A DNA stretch of 64,000 nucleotides from Burhinus oedicnemus (GCA_008921705.1 VFFE01006970.1:751623-815622); one strand, 5' to 3'; shown: positions 28,223 through 42,310, counted from the first letter of the stretch. The notes: a model not told the origin generated them from the sequence alone. Numbers and translations are program-made.

Positions 28223-31200
28223 ATCCAGAAGTGCTTTAATATTGGCAGAATAACCTGATTCCCATTTTTTCTGAATTTGGTCTTCAAGACTTTCCCATGC
28301 TCTGTATTAGGAAAAAAACCAACAAATCAGCCAATGTTTTGAACACGCAATAGCTGGTAATTAAATTTAAGGGAGCTAATCTTTGCACAGAACCTCAAAA
28401 CCTAACACGCTGCCCATGGGAAGAAGCTCTCCAGCTCAAACCCTGCACTGAAATGTCAAGCGGCAGGGTCCCAGATGTCAACTTGTGAGGTGCTTGTAAC
28501 GTGTTACCGTTTCTGAGACCTTAACACACTTTGCCAAGGATAAACATATTTTTAGGATTCTACAAGCTGTGAAGTATATACAATCCTTCTTCCTTTTTTT
28601 AAAAGAAATATTTTCTGTATTGTCAAGCCCACAAAAATATATTTAGTTCTAGAAATAACTGACCTTTTCTTGTTTGCATCTTACTCTTCAGTTTCACCTT
28701 CCCCACTGCTTACCACCAAGGTTACAATTCAGCCAGGCCTGCAGAGAGGTTGTTTTTTCCCCTCGCTGTATGAAAGAAGCTAAGCTCTAGAGAGAAGGAG
28801 AAGATTTTCTTCTGCAAACTCAATCCTCATCACTCAGCGTCCTTCTAAATGCCAATAGGAAAATTTACCCCATTGGCACACAGGAAAAACACAACAAGGT
28901 ATTGTTTTTCTTGGTCAGGTTTTCACAGTTACTTCTGAAAGAGAACTTTACCCTTCAGCATTTGCAGGAAACAAGTCTGTTTTCCAGCATCTCAGTTCTT
29001 CCCAAGACCTTTGACTGCAGCAGTCATCACCTGCGGTCCACTGTCTTTCTCCACAGGTGGCTGAGGCAAGGAGAAGTAAGTGCATCTCAGCCCAATCCCA
29101 ACTCATCAATGCAAAGTGGGAAGAAGAGCCACAAAAGTCACCTCTCTCTCATCCCTAATTCCCATGTGCACACCCACCGCTCTTCCTCCCCACCCTTGCA
29201 GCACAGGTACTTTGGGTCCCTCGCTGTGTCCGTTCCAGCCGGGGAAGACTTTGGTGTGACCACCCCCTGTCTCTACCCAAAACCCATCTGACCTCTGCTC
29301 CGAGCTTCCCCACGCGGGCAGTTGGACGGCCAGCCACTCACTCCCCACAAGGCCAGGGGAGAAGCTGCAAGAAGCCACAGCCCCCATCTTCTCGCTTTCG
29401 CTCAGCCTTTCAGCCTGCCTCCTCCCCTCCCCGCGGGATGGGATCCCATGAGCTGCCTCGCCATGCACCGCCGGGACATCACCACCTCTATGGAGCTGCC
29501 TGTGCCCTCCTCATTAGCAAAGCTGGCAAAAAAATCCTCACAGCACGAATTCATCGTGAAGACTTCTCCTATCACGGCCTGGTCATGGCCATTTAGAACA
29601 GCACAGTGAAGGATAGGGGGTTGATTAGGAAACTTTCACTGATATTTTCCATGGCATTCCCTTCAGAGTTCCCCAGAATATACTATTAAAAATGAGTGTT
29701 TGCTTTGAATCTTTCACACATGCTGTATTTTTAGAATACAAACAGTTACATGAAAATCATTTTGATTAAATGCCAATTTTGCATAGAGGAACAGATCTTG
29801 ATTTAAGAAAAAGGTCCTACAATTACAGACCCCTGACAGAATTAGCTGGTTCATTTTACTGTTATTTGGAACCTTTTGAATATCAGGCTGAAAACATAAT
29901 AAAAGACTGCACTTCAGTATTTTGAGGATTTCTGAGGCTTATAATTTTCCCTCTAATTTATAATTGAGAGAGTTCCTTTTTAAAGCTAGTCAGAAGTCTA
30001 TTCCAAATAGCTTTTTAAATAGCTAACTAGTACAAGGGAAGAAAAAAGCAATGCAACAAATGTGTCACTGTTACAGAACCAATGTTATATCAGGCTTATA
30101 ATATTTCATTAAATAGCAGACCTTTAGAAGATGAGAAATCATTAGTTTCAATCACGAGTAAGAGTATTCACCTTTGCACCAAACATTAAAAATGCCCAAA
30201 CATTTACAGGCAGTAAAAGAGGATCTTCCAGGCTTCTGCATGACATTTAGAATTATTTTATTACTATTTTAAGATTTCAAGAGTTTAAAAACATTATTTC
30301 AGGGAGAAGAAAATGTGGCTTGCTTAGGCCAGTAATCTCAACGCTTGAAACTGCTGCATCCCAAGTAAAATTGTTAAAGTACAATTTTTTCACTTAATTA
30401 CTTTTTTTTTTTAAAAAAAAGCATTGCACTAGTGACTACTGCTAACAAGAAAAGACATGGTGATTAAACGTTTCATGTCCTTTAATAGCTAATCTGAAGT
30501 GCTAATGAGTGTTCAAAACATGACAAAAACGTCAATTGTTACAAAGCTTCTCGCTACACTGTACAGGGATGAATAAACTTGACTTTTTTGTTTTGCTTGA
30601 GTCAGACTCGGAACATCGCAGAGCTGGTAGCTTAAGCGCGGGTTACGCAGATTTACTCTTTACAGGACTGCCTTACAGGACTTCCCAGGTGTCTCAGCTC
30701 ACCCTACCTACCAAGGAGGCTTTCTGACTTCCCTCTGCTCCACACAGTCCACGCTTTTGTACAAGGGCAGCCACCAGTTTCAGAAACCTAACTCTAATTA
30801 AAAACACAATATTAACCCCCGCCTCACCCTCTACAGATTAACCAACCTGAAAGAGGTTTCTTTGTTAACTGTGAGAGTTTACCGCACGCTTTCTTTGGAC
30901 GCAGGCCTGTCTCACACGCCAGGTAATTTCACCCCCAGCCTGGTGAGCACATTAATAACCCGTGAACGATGCAGGGAGGCACGGGGCTGTGGCGAGACAT
31001 GCCTCCCCCTGCTCCGCACCAGTGCTGCCCCGGCACGGCCACAGAACCGCCAGCGGCAGCCTCTGCTTGCACATCTGGAGCTCGGCGCCCACACCGGTAA
31101 CCGCACAACTGTGAGCCACAGTGAGAGCCAGGGAATACCTTCTTTTAGTCCCTCTACCAAAAGCTTAAGTGCCTCCACTTGCTCTTCCCTCTGATTTGCC

Positions 31201-32536
31201 TTGGCGTATGGTAAATGCCATAAGCATTTTTCATAATATGTTACCATTATGAAATGAAAAAAGAAAAAAAGCGCATAGTTTATTCAAGACACTTTGCATT
31301 AGTTACTTCATATTTCTATAACTTTTATGTTAGAATGGGTTGGCTTCTTTTCCTACCAGTCTTGATATTTTAATATCACCAATTCTTTTACGCAAACTCA
31401 AAATCAGAAAAGGCTTGGTCTCAAACTGTAAGATGACGTAATTTCAAATTTTCCTTGAGAAAGTCCATAAATACCCTTGAAAACATTCTTTTAAAAGCCA
31501 TCACAAATACTGGTATAAATAAAAGCTAGAGCTTACAAGAATGTAAACAGTTACTGTGACATTATTAATAATGGGTACTCTTCAGGACCCCATCTGATAT
31601 TTTGAGCTTGTTCTAACACACAAACATACTATACTGTCGTGGTTTGGACTGGACTGGCCACTGAAACTCACCAAACGAACTATTAGTCTTATCTGTAGAG
31701 CATTTTAAAAAAAATCTTTAAAGTCCTATTATGACCTGACTCATAATTGGTAACTTACTGAGCAATATGTACTGAAGTCCCCTCCACCCTCCTAACAAAT
31801 GGATGAAGATCCAGCTGATACCCACAGCAACACCGTGTATCAGTATCTTGTCAAAGCACTGTATTTCTCGTACAGCTTCGGAGAGCTTCCAAAGTAGATT
31901 TTGATGGTGCATTTGTTTATTTTTCATCAGCACAATTTTGTTTTGTAGTGTCTCGCTTATCATTGTAACAGTGACAAGCTTTGAGCAAGATCAAAGGCGA
32001 CCTATAGTTTATAGCAGGCAGGAATTTTACGCAGAAGAGTCTTCCTATTACTCAAAATAATTTGACCAGATAATCTATATGAAACAAAAAGCTTGCAGTA
32101 CTCTTCTTTCTCCTTCCATTCATATATTGCCTCTCTCTTTTCATGTATGACAAACTAGGTTATACAGGGCCTACATTTTACAGAGCCTAAGACAACAGGC
32201 ACCCTTCCGCTTGGTTTCCGGCACCAAGCCTCTCCCAAAATACCACGTTACGAATTACAAAGACACTCTCCCCTCCTACATTCAGTCAGAATAATGGCGA
32301 AGCAGATGGCAAATTGTGACGGCTTCTACTGCTCAGCCAGAAGTGTGCGCAATTATAATTTGGTTCCCAGATCTCTCCCTCCAAACAACCTACACAATAA
32401 TTCATTTCACCTTTTCTGTCATGCCATTCAGGCTGTAACGTCCTTGGTGAATGATTCTCAAAATGGTCTTCATTTTTGAGACTCTCGCATTTGCAAAAAG
32501 AACCAAACTTGTTTGGTCAACAGGCTCAGCAACAAT

Positions 32537-33005
32537 ATCATAGAATCATAGAAGTGACCTTAAAGACCATCTAGTTCCAACCCCCCTGCCATGGGCAAGG
32601 ACACCTCCCACTACACCAGGTTGCTCAAAGACTCATCCAACCTGGCCTTGAACAATTCCAGGGATGGGGCCTCCACAGCTTCCCTGGGCAACCTGTTCCA
32701 GTGCCTCACCACCCTCAGAGTGAAAAATTTCTTCCTGAGATCTAATCTAAATCTACCCTCTTCCAGTTTGAAGCCATTACCCCTCGTCCTATCACTACAT
32801 GCCCTTGTAAAAAGTCCCTCTCCAGCTTTCTTGTAGGCCCCTTTCAGATACTGGAAGGCTGCTATAAGGTCTCCCCAGAGCCTTCTCTTCTCCAGGCTGA
32901 ACAACCCCAACTCTCTCAGCCTGTCCTCATAGCAGAGGTGCTGTAATCCTCTGATCATCTTCATGGCCCTCCTCTGGACTCGCTGCATCAGGTCCATATA
33001 TATAC
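32537..33005 (-). mobile_element. CR1 LINE, 5'-truncated, same orientation as CNKSR2
   Basis: Read on the minus strand this is the last part of CR1 ORF2 followed by the 3' UTR. The 3' end lies at the low coordinate, with the repeated ATCATAGAATCATAGAA octamer motif on the plus strand, and the 5' truncation is near 33005. It is the longest mobile element in the window and the best preserved, since its reading frame is unbroken to the normal stop. Confidence 0.95.
32611..33005 (-). pseudogene. CR1 ORF2 C-terminal remnant (reverse transcriptase tail)
   Basis: About 130 uninterrupted codons end at the usual CR1 stop. Visible family signatures are [64 protein letters not shown] and [16 protein letters not shown]. 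The endonuclease and the catalytic reverse transcriptase core are absent because of 5' truncation, so the copy is dead as a mobile element. The open frame upstream of QRVQRR runs into unrelated intronic sequence. Confidence 0.88.
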
Positions 33006-35034
33006 TGAACAGAAACCTCATTTGTGAAATTTTAAGCCACTAATAATGACTTTTTCCCTTTTCAATGTGCTACAGAATCTGCACCAACATGACCACCAAA
33101 GTATTTTTCAAGGGAGTGTTGACAGCTGGGACAAAAGTTAATGGGGTTGTTAATCCTCAGTCCACCCCACAGCTTTTGGCATGAGAAGAAGATAGGAGGA
33201 AAAGCAAGGTACGCATGATTTGTTTAGAAGGTGGCTCCATCTCAACAGCCGATCCAGCTTCCCAGCTGGGTGAAGTTCCTCAGACCTCCAGGTCTCAAAT
33301 CAAGAGTGACAGGCGGCATGGCAGTCTTCAACTCCCACCTGTGCACACTCAGTTCCGTATGGAAGAAATCACAGCGCTGCAACGAGGAGACCACTGGAAA
33401 AACATACAAGGCTTCAAATAATCTGAAGGGGATCAACCCACACTGAGTGCCTACGAAAGTACAGACAATCCTGCCTCTTCACTAAAAAAAGGCATTTTTT
33501 CCTGCCTGACAGCTTTTAAAAAGGTTGCTAGCAAAAGCATACCGTGTGTTGTAATGATTTCTTTATTTAAAACACATTCCCAAGATTCATGTATCAAACT
33601 AAATGTCCCTCAACTTAGTCTTGCCATAAAGCTGAGGCATTTACACGTGCAGAACAAACTGTATCTTATGATACTAAGCAAGACTGAAAATGTTTTCTGT
33701 ATTAATGATTAACAAATCTCTATATTTTCCAATATATAAAATGCCTTAATGCCCTATTATTTCTAAGTTATACAAGTCCAAGACAGAGGCGTCCTACAAA
33801 ACCAACATCAACAAGAAATGAATCTGTCAAAGAGCAAACAATTTCTGCCTACCAAACGGGATATATGGAGAGTAATATAATGGAGGGGTTTTAATTAGCT
33901 GGGCATATAAAGCTGTTACAAGACAAATTTCTTTCATTAAAAAAGCAGCCAGTCAGTTAGAAATGCTTCAGCGCACTTAAACTAGAGATGATACAAGGCA
34001 TTTAACCTTCTCCCTCCCCTGTAATGAGGAGGAGCTGGAGGACTTGCGATGCAGGGGGTGACAAGCAGCCTCTTCACCTGCTGCCGAAATACTGGTAACT
34101 CCCCAGTAAAGCCAACAACACAGCGGGTCCAGCAGCACATGGGAAAAAATTCAGCAGTTTAAAGAACCATTTTCTGTAATTTTGCTCAGACACGTAGGAG
34201 AAGCGTTTCTTACAAAATGAAATGTAGGATTTTTAAGGCCTTCCAGTATTGAGTACAAAAGTTTTGCGCGTTAGCCAAAAATGGCCTCTCTAGCAGTGTG
34301 GTACCCACAGCAACATGCTGTTACTTTGCGTAACAGCTACTTAGTTTCAGCACCAGATGCTACAGGTTTTAGCTACTTGGTAAGCATCTCTGTTACTAAA
34401 CACCGGGAATTTTCTTCGTTACTTACTTGGTTTTGGTTTTCTTTTCTTAATCTTAGTGGAATATTTCTCTTTCTCAGGGTTTCACCTCATACCACATGGC
34501 TCCGGAGTCAAGCACTTATTTTATACATGCAATTTCAAAAATGTTACAAATTTAATTTACGTTAAATTCTTTTTTCATTTTTAAAAATGAAAGTGACTGA
34601 GAATATGTGTGTATGCATAGTATGCCTTTTTTCTCCTCTCCACTTAAATTACTCTCCTTTCCACATCATACATTTGTATCCCAACATACCGTTTCCACTT
34701 CCCTCCTTGTTTTAGGCTAGAGGTGCACCCCAAAGGTGGTCTACGCCCGCTCCTCCTTATCCCACAGGGGTCAGGGGCCACATCAGAAACATTGATGAAA
34801 AACCTACTGCACAGATTATTAGCAGAGGAGTTACTCTGCCTAGGCCCACCGAGCTACTCGTGCGCTTAGAGACAGAAATTAGATGTCTGAATTTAAGACC
34901 AAATTCATCAAAAGCCATTCTGAATCTTTCAGGCTGTGGCTGCAGACATTTTTGTGAGATCAAATTAGGATGGAGACAGACCCATCCTTGTCTCTAAATC
35001 CTGTTCTTGCCAATGCCACCCTGGGCACACCAGC

Positions 35035-35075
35035 CACATGCGCGCGCACGCACACACACACACACACACACACAC
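35035..35075. repeat. (CA)n/(CG)n alternating purine-pyrimidine tract
   Basis: An unbroken pyrimidine-purine alternation of about 40 bases: CACATG, then CGCGCGCACG, then a CA run. Such a CG/CA tract is a classic Z-DNA-forming pattern. Confidence 0.95.
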
Positions 35076-35439
35076 CCCAACCAGGAAGCTCAAGGTATTT
35101 AAGAGCACATGGAACGTTATGCTCCAAGCCCTTGTTTCCAGGAGTATTAAAAGATTCTGCATAAAATAAAGAACAAAATACAGACAGTTCCGAAAGCAAA
35201 GCTGGGAATCCAAGAGTCCCCCTTGCAGCTAAATGGGGATTTGCTGGACAGCAGTTTCTTATTTGTAACGTGGTTTTGGGAACAGAGATTACAAGATATT
35301 GTATGAATGTCGGATTGTTCCCCTTCAGTTCAAAACAAGTCATTGTTCTGGGATGGGAAACTGTGGTTTCTCAGAAGACAAACATCCCTTCTTGCCTGTT
35401 CCATTAAACTTGCAAAAGAAAATTTAATTCAAATTAAGA

Positions 35440-35700
35440 AAACTCATATTCAAACGGATCCACTGGAGAAAAACAATTGATATTTATGTGCTGTTGCCAC
35501 TTTGCACTCATTAGAGGGGCTAATGTTTTGCAAGACACATCTTTTAAACCTTACTAAGCTTATTATTTACTATCTCCTGACAAGCATGACTTCATTTCAA
35601 GAGCTGGCACACATCCCATTGTGAGAATCTAATCTTTAATAACATATCCTAATTAAAAATGCACGTCTAATGCTAAAACCAAAAGCTGAAATTCAAAACA
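35440..35700. promoter_or_regulatory. Candidate conserved non-coding element in intron 1
   Basis: AT-rich but complex sequence with several motif cores: AACAATTGAT (SOX-like), GGGGCTAATG, TCTAATCTTTAATAAC and CCTAATTAAAAATG (paired or homeodomain-like). There is no simple repeat or CR1 similarity. The call rests on texture only. Confidence 0.25.
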
Positions 35701-37775
35701 AAACAAAAAACATTCATTTGACTAAACAAAGCAATTGGATTAGAGCGCACAGAGCGAACTTAAATAAAGTCACATATGCCACAGCAAAAAGTCATTAAGG
35801 GAAGGGAGGGAAAACAAAGGGTAAAAATAACCCCCAAACAACAGGCAGACAACTCTTTATAGCTGGCCTTATCCGACCTCTCTGAACTCCTAGCTAGTTT
35901 ACTTCCCCCATCTGTCATATGATAATAACTTTCAAGGCAACACATGTAAGAACTCATCAAAAGTTCATTCAAGTCAATTGTTCTTACGGTGCTTGATTAC
36001 ACACAAGAAGGGTGCGTTCTTCTAGAGGAGCTACACAGATTTACTTTACTCAACACTGATGGGTGATTTTCACCATTAACCCATTTACAATTTACCATCT
36101 AGTGCTGTTCCACAGTGACACAAAAATCCTAAATTACTGAGCAATAAACAAAACCAAATGACCTCTTGAGATTTAAATAGCTAATCATGCCACTAAAAAG
36201 CTATTTCTATCTATTTGCTCACTTTTAAATTACTGTAATCTGGAAGCCATTTTCTTTCTAGGGAGTACAGTCGTAACATTTGACATTACTGAGATGCTTT
36301 GAACTCAAAAACTTTGGGCTACAACTTTGTGAACTGCCATAAGACTTTCAAAGATTCTATCAAAAGAAAAGTAAATTAGAAAGATTTGTAATTTTAGAAA
36401 CAATTTTATCATCGATTGAAACTTAATCCTGACACACATCAATCTTTTTCCCGAAGGAAGGTCTCATTTTAATTCTTTCTTGAGGTGGATTTTGATTTAC
36501 TAAGATTTATCAAAACAGTATTCTGCAGGAAACTCCTTCCAGTATTTGAGAGCACTAAACAAGAGGGTACAGGCTTAAGATTTACAGTTTTAATTCTCTG
36601 GATAAATACAAGTCAATTACCTTGTAGGAGGCAGACCACATTATCAAGCATATACAAAGTGAGGAAAACTAAGAAAATGACAAGACAACATTACAATTCC
36701 TAGATGTTATTTAATTTTGCCTGTTAGTTGAATCAATTTCATACATACGCAGTTGAAGAGTTATGAGCACATTTGTTTTTTCCTTTGGATCTATAATGTC
36801 ACCATTCTCATCACAGCCCACAATATATTATCAACTGAAAACCAAATGTTATCTAAAGTAAGGGTCTTTTAATTTTGTTTCTTTTATAAGAGACTGGACA
36901 GCAAAGTTTTTATTCTGCTTTACCTTCTTTTCGACTAGAAGATAAATTTTTGGTTAATTTTTGTTTTTTTGAAGGAACTCATCACATATTGAAGTTATCT
37001 TTTCAGTTATTCTATTACACAGGCAGCACTCATTTCCCTAAACAGGTGTTTGCGCAGATTTGCAGAGGTGAAAAACAGTCAGGACACGGTATCCTGCAAA
37101 CTCAAGCCCCACTTCTGCAACCCCTGGTATTCGGATGCCCAGGAAGACACCTACAGCACACCACCACACCCTGCTTTGGAAAGCATCGCCTTAGGAAGAC
37201 GAATAAAACCCTGTGATCTGATAACACCACCAGAGGCAGGGACTAATTGTCCAGTCTGCTCAGGTCTACTCATTCATATCTCATTAGTATTAGTTACCTC
37301 CAGTTCATAATTGAATAGTTCAGTGTGGCTTATAGTGAGCTGAAGGACAATGGTTAGGATGAAAGAGAGAAACTGGATGATGTCCAAATAACTAACAGAA
37401 GAGGGTTTTATTGACCAAGACAGAACACGCAAGGCATCAGTGAGCTCCTTCTAAACTAACTTTGTAAACTTTTAGTAACTGAAATTACCTCTAGCCTTCC
37501 GCAACAAATTTCATCTTTTATTTCATCTTTTATTCATCTAGCGAATACGACATAGTACATGGGGTATATTTTCATAGAAAAGTGATTTTTTTTGTCTTGC
37601 ACCAAGTGCTTTGCTTTTCCAAGACCGTGGGTTGGTAAGCTGATAAGACCATTTTCAAATACTGACATTTCCATCAGGGAGATGGCTAGCACTCCTTCAT
37701 TAGCTTTGCCACGACTCTTCAGCTGTCTTATTCAAGCAAGGTAGTTACCAGAACACCAAATCTTTTATTTAAAAG

Positions 37776-37834
37776 GAAAAAAAAAAACAAAACCAAAAAA
37801 ACAACAAAAAAAACCCCAAACAAACAAAAAACAC
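37776..37834. repeat. A-rich low-complexity tract
   Basis: A runs interrupted by single C or CC, grading into CCCCAAACAAACA and CACACC. Confidence 0.88.
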
Positions 37835-40800
37835 ACCACAAGGAACATGTTAAACTTAGGAATTCAGAAGTTTCATGACTGCATATGCACCATTTTACTT
37901 TCTATAGTTGCTAAGGGTAGCTTCATCATAACTCACGCAGGCATTCAAATGCTATGCCAGAAATGTGATTTGCTAAAGCAGACATTTAAAACAATCCTTT
38001 GAAGACTATGAAATATCCGGCCCTGTTAAAAAATGAGTTTATTCGCTGTCAGGGAGTCCTGTCGTACAACTAACTTTCTTATTTTTCTAATGATAAACTC
38101 TCCTCCTTCCTTCAAATCTTCAGATTGACACTTATATGGAGATTTCTTGTGTGCGATGATTACGCTTCCAGGCTGAACCTCTCTCTCTCAAATCCACACG
38201 CAGAGCATGACAAATTATTCACTCTACACTGTGCTCTTGGACTTAATTATCGGGGCTCCAGAAATAGGCTTTTGACCACAGACTGCATTAAACAGCTAAG
38301 ATCCATATGGTCTAAAACATACAATGAAATAACAGCTAAAGTAACGAAAACTACATCTGATTTTGAAGTCCAGTACCCAACAGTGAAATTACTGATCACA
38401 GCTATTTTCAAGACTATACTAAAAAACACAAAAGAGAAATTTAAGAAACAATAAGCCTCCAGATTCTAGGTTAAACTAACATATAGTTAGTTTTATTTGA
38501 AAATATTTGAAGACCACAATATTTGAAAAGGGCAATAAACACCTCTCTGAAAAGCAGTAATGACCACTTCATCATCATGCTCTTACAGAAAGTTTTAGAA
38601 ACAAGTAGAAGCAGCCTACAAAAATAAAAACACATTAACAGATTTTTATTTTTTTCATATTAGCTCTAATAAAACAAAGTCTACCATAAAGAGCCATGCT
38701 TGACCTCTGAAGAGAAATGGAGACAAAGGGCACATGGTTCTGGCCACAACCATAAAGAAACAACAAACAAGCCAGCCAGAAGTCATCCAGTGCTGGACAC
38801 TCAACAAAGTACTTTTTGGACATTTCACCTCATACTTCAGTCGCACTTTAATCAGAATAAGACAAGAAGAAAATTGTTATTTGTTTGGTGTTTAAAAGGT
38901 GTACACAAAGCAGGACAAGTGAAGATTCACAACAGTTGACGGTACACAACACAAGTTATTTTTTCAGGGTGCAACTTCTCCTTTGCATTCAACAGGTCCC
39001 TCCCACCACTATTTTTTGAAAGTCTGAAACTAAACAGGCACAAGAACGGCACTGCACCTTGCAAATCAAAATATCAACTGTGTGAAAGCATCCAACAAAA
39101 CCACAAAGTAATTAAAGAAAGTAAGGAAAGCACATCTCAGTCGTGGATACCAATGAGGGGAGTCCAGTTACAAAGATTTTAATTATTAACATGGAATTTA
39201 ACCGGGGCGCTAGAGTTAACTTTCCCACTATTATGAGAATGCCAGTGAGCCTTCAGCAACCACACCTGGCCAAGATTTCAGGTTCATGTCTCACTAAAAA
39301 CACTAAGGTCTCTTGTCATTCCCATGAATGGTTTCTGTGTTGACTCAGAGGGAAGAATGCCATCTAGTGAATTACTCAGACAACACTGGCGTGTTCCGCC
39401 TATATTTACCTGGCCTCATTATACAGAGGAAGGTTTTCTTCACCTTCTTACTGACATGAAGATTATCAGGAGAGAAAGGAAAGAGAAAAGGAAGGGAGGC
39501 CAGGGAAGAACAATCTATTTTAAAATAGGTCATTTATAGCTGTAGCTATTGGCAACTGGTGGAGAGGGCCAAACTAAAAATAAATTCTACGCTTTAATAA
39601 AACCAGTAATATTATAAACTTCTACACGGCCAATGATCACGCTCTGTGAGAGGCAAGAGCCCTTTAGGGGTGACCTAGCCAACTGCTCAGCAGTAGCCAT
39701 GGGTATGTTCATCCTTTCAAATACAAGAGGGCCAAGGAGGAGGTCCCAGAACTACCCCTGCTTGTACACACCCTTAGCTCCCACCCCAACACTGCTCCAG
39801 ACCACTTTGGCCAGCTTGCACAGGAAGATTTCATTCCACCGGCTGTACTAGACCAAGCAGCACAGGCATAGCCCCATCAGTAATATCTGAAGTTACGTGA
39901 AAACAGCTTATATGATTGCACAGCTCAGCTGGACATCCACCGACCACCCACAGCGGACACCAGTAAACTCCTAGCAGAGGAGTCTCCACAGCATTCGCTA
40001 TCAAGAATTCAGCATTACCAAACAAAGACCACGTTCCACTCAAATCAATGGATGTTTCATGCTGATGTGAATCTTAAACCCTTTATTAAAAAAAGCTACT
40101 TGAACCTTTAATTTAAAGGCTCAATTAATTCTCATCAACTTTTTGCCCTCTTCTTCACACAACAGAAAAGGTATAATACAGAAGTATAGCACTTTGCATC
40201 CCACTGTATTAAAATAATACACTTCAGCTGAATATAGTTTAATTACGGCTTACTCTGGTACACTCATATATTAATTAACTGTTTACTTGGAAATTCCCAC
40301 CATATGGCACTGTAGCAGATGTTAATCATCTAAGGCCAAACACTTTGAAATTACTGTTCTAGGCACTTCATCTGAGGTACCAGGTGCCCCAAATTTCTAC
40401 TTAAAGGATAAACGGGAAATGCCGAGCACCCTACAAGATCACACTCATGGCCATTTTCTCAAAGATAATATTATTTGGCAGATAAGCAGAACAAAAAGGG
40501 CTGGACTTTTGAGCCTCCAGTGCTGTAAAATGACTTGATATACTGAATTCCCTTTGCATAAGAGAAATGCCTGCACTGGAAACCTCAAGGAAAAATTTGT
40601 TTCATCTACCAGACATCTGCTAACCCCCATATACAGTGAGGGCAAAATGTGTGTATGAGTGGATGTTGGTGTAGCATCCCAGATCTTGGGTGCACCAGAC
40701 CAATGGATCTGTGTCTTCCAGCCCTTCAGCCTTCAATTGCGGGAAACAAGCATGAGATTATTATTATGAGGAGCAGCAGATGCTTGCTCTTGGACAGTCA

Positions 40801-41999
40801 GCTATTTAAAATTTAAGAGCAAATGTCCTGCTAGGTCCAACTGTCCCACAAGAAAAAATTAAACTCCTTTATTTCAGGTAATTAATTTTTAGAAAAAGTG
40901 GATGTGTTTGAAAAGCTGGAAGAGATAAATGAAGAAAATGCGCATTTCACTGTTTCACAACACAGCCCTTCCAGAATTGGATTTTTTTAGTAAGGTATTT
41001 AGGAACCCTTATCCTACAGCATTTGTCTCGATAACTATTCAGCTTCTAAACTGAAGGTTTAAAGGTTTCATTAAGTAAATTACTTAAGCAGTAAGTGTGA
41101 TAGTAGCACGGTTTTGTTTTATTTGTATCTAGAAATCTAAAGCTAAGTTACCCTGCTAAAGGTAAATGCTTGCTACAGGTGATCATTGATATAGTTATCC
41201 TATCATTTAATGAGGAAATGGTAACTTATGGAAAAAACCCAACCACAATCAAAAACACAAAAACAAACCGGCATCTACCTAGCAAGGAAGCCTGAGGAAT
41301 GGGCTTTCTCTTTCTTCTGGCTGCATACCTTTGAATGCAAGCCTATACATGAAGAATTTTCTCAGGAAACAGTTTTTCCCTATTCCTTTGGAAAACAGTA
41401 ACAAATATTATTACTTGATTCTGAGAAATACAGTACGATCAAATGCTACAGTAACTTTACTGAGATTAAATTATTATCTACACTTCTGAGGATCAGGCGG
41501 AAAGGCTAGACCATTTGCCAATTTGGGTTTTAGAAGACAAAACTGCCTGTTTTATTATTGCTGGAGCGCTGAAAGACAACTACTTGCAAAGATTCTAAAA
41601 ATACATCTGTATATACATTTCAAAACTCTCATCTGAAAAGTGATCTGGTTTATATCGCTGCCTTGCAAAATTCTTGACACCCATTAACCAGAAAAGGCAT
41701 TTGTAAATTGCTTGGTTTAATACTGCAGTGTGCAAATAAATCTGAATAAGATCAGAATATAGAGCTTCGCTGAACTGTTGCAAAAATCCACTTGAGAAAA
41801 CATATTGTGAGGCCATATTTAAACTAACAGATGTTTCAGAAACAGAACAATATGTTCAAACAAAATAAAGGTGTAAACGGGCAGTGCCGAAAGAGCTTCA
41901 CAACTAGCACATTAATTTCGGTCACGAGAGAGATCACCTCGTCTAGGAGAGCTCCCTCCCGAAAAAGACCATTAATTTAGAAATGAATTCTCATGTAAT

Positions 42000-42310
42000 G
42001 CTTAAAATTTGGCTGCATGAATTATTTGCAGAGTGGCTGCTTATGTAACATCGCCTTTGCTATGGCAACACCGGGGCTGTTGGGCTTTGTCACATCCCCC
42101 TTTCAATTGCAGTTTCATTTTCTGCTGATAAACAATGGCAGGAGAGGGTTTCTAATCACAAAGCGAGATGCTCTAAAACACATCAGCGTGACTGATGTGG
42201 TGGCCATTGACACTGCTAAAACTCTTAATGTCAGAAGGACAAGCAAAAAGCGAGAGATCCCCGGGAAAAATAAACAAGCTAAAGAGAGAGATCTTCCAGT
42301 GCTGCTTTCA
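42000..42310. promoter_or_regulatory. Candidate enhancer with RFX X-box-like and SOX sites
   Basis: TTTGCTATGGCAAC at 42056-42069 reads on the minus strand as GTTGCCATAGCAAA, an RFX X-box with one mismatch in the second half site. AACAATGG at 42131-42138 is a perfect SOX core, preceded by a TAAACA forkhead-like core. CACATCAG-CGTGA-CTGATGTG at 42179-42199 is a perfect 8-bp inverted repeat. The block is free of simple repeats. A 106-codon open frame overlaps it on the plus strand but shows no domain. Regulatory function is inference. Confidence 0.4.

Noticed and set aside
28902..29609. Frames of 95-129 codons on both strands at 29.0-29.6 kb
   Set aside because: Overlapping on opposite strands, proline/serine-rich or low-complexity translations, no splice-site support.
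31626..31680. TGTCGTGGTTTGGACT-like start reminiscent of some avian LTR ends
   Set aside because: Similarity covers only about 12 bases; no LTR body, terminal CA or target duplication was seen.
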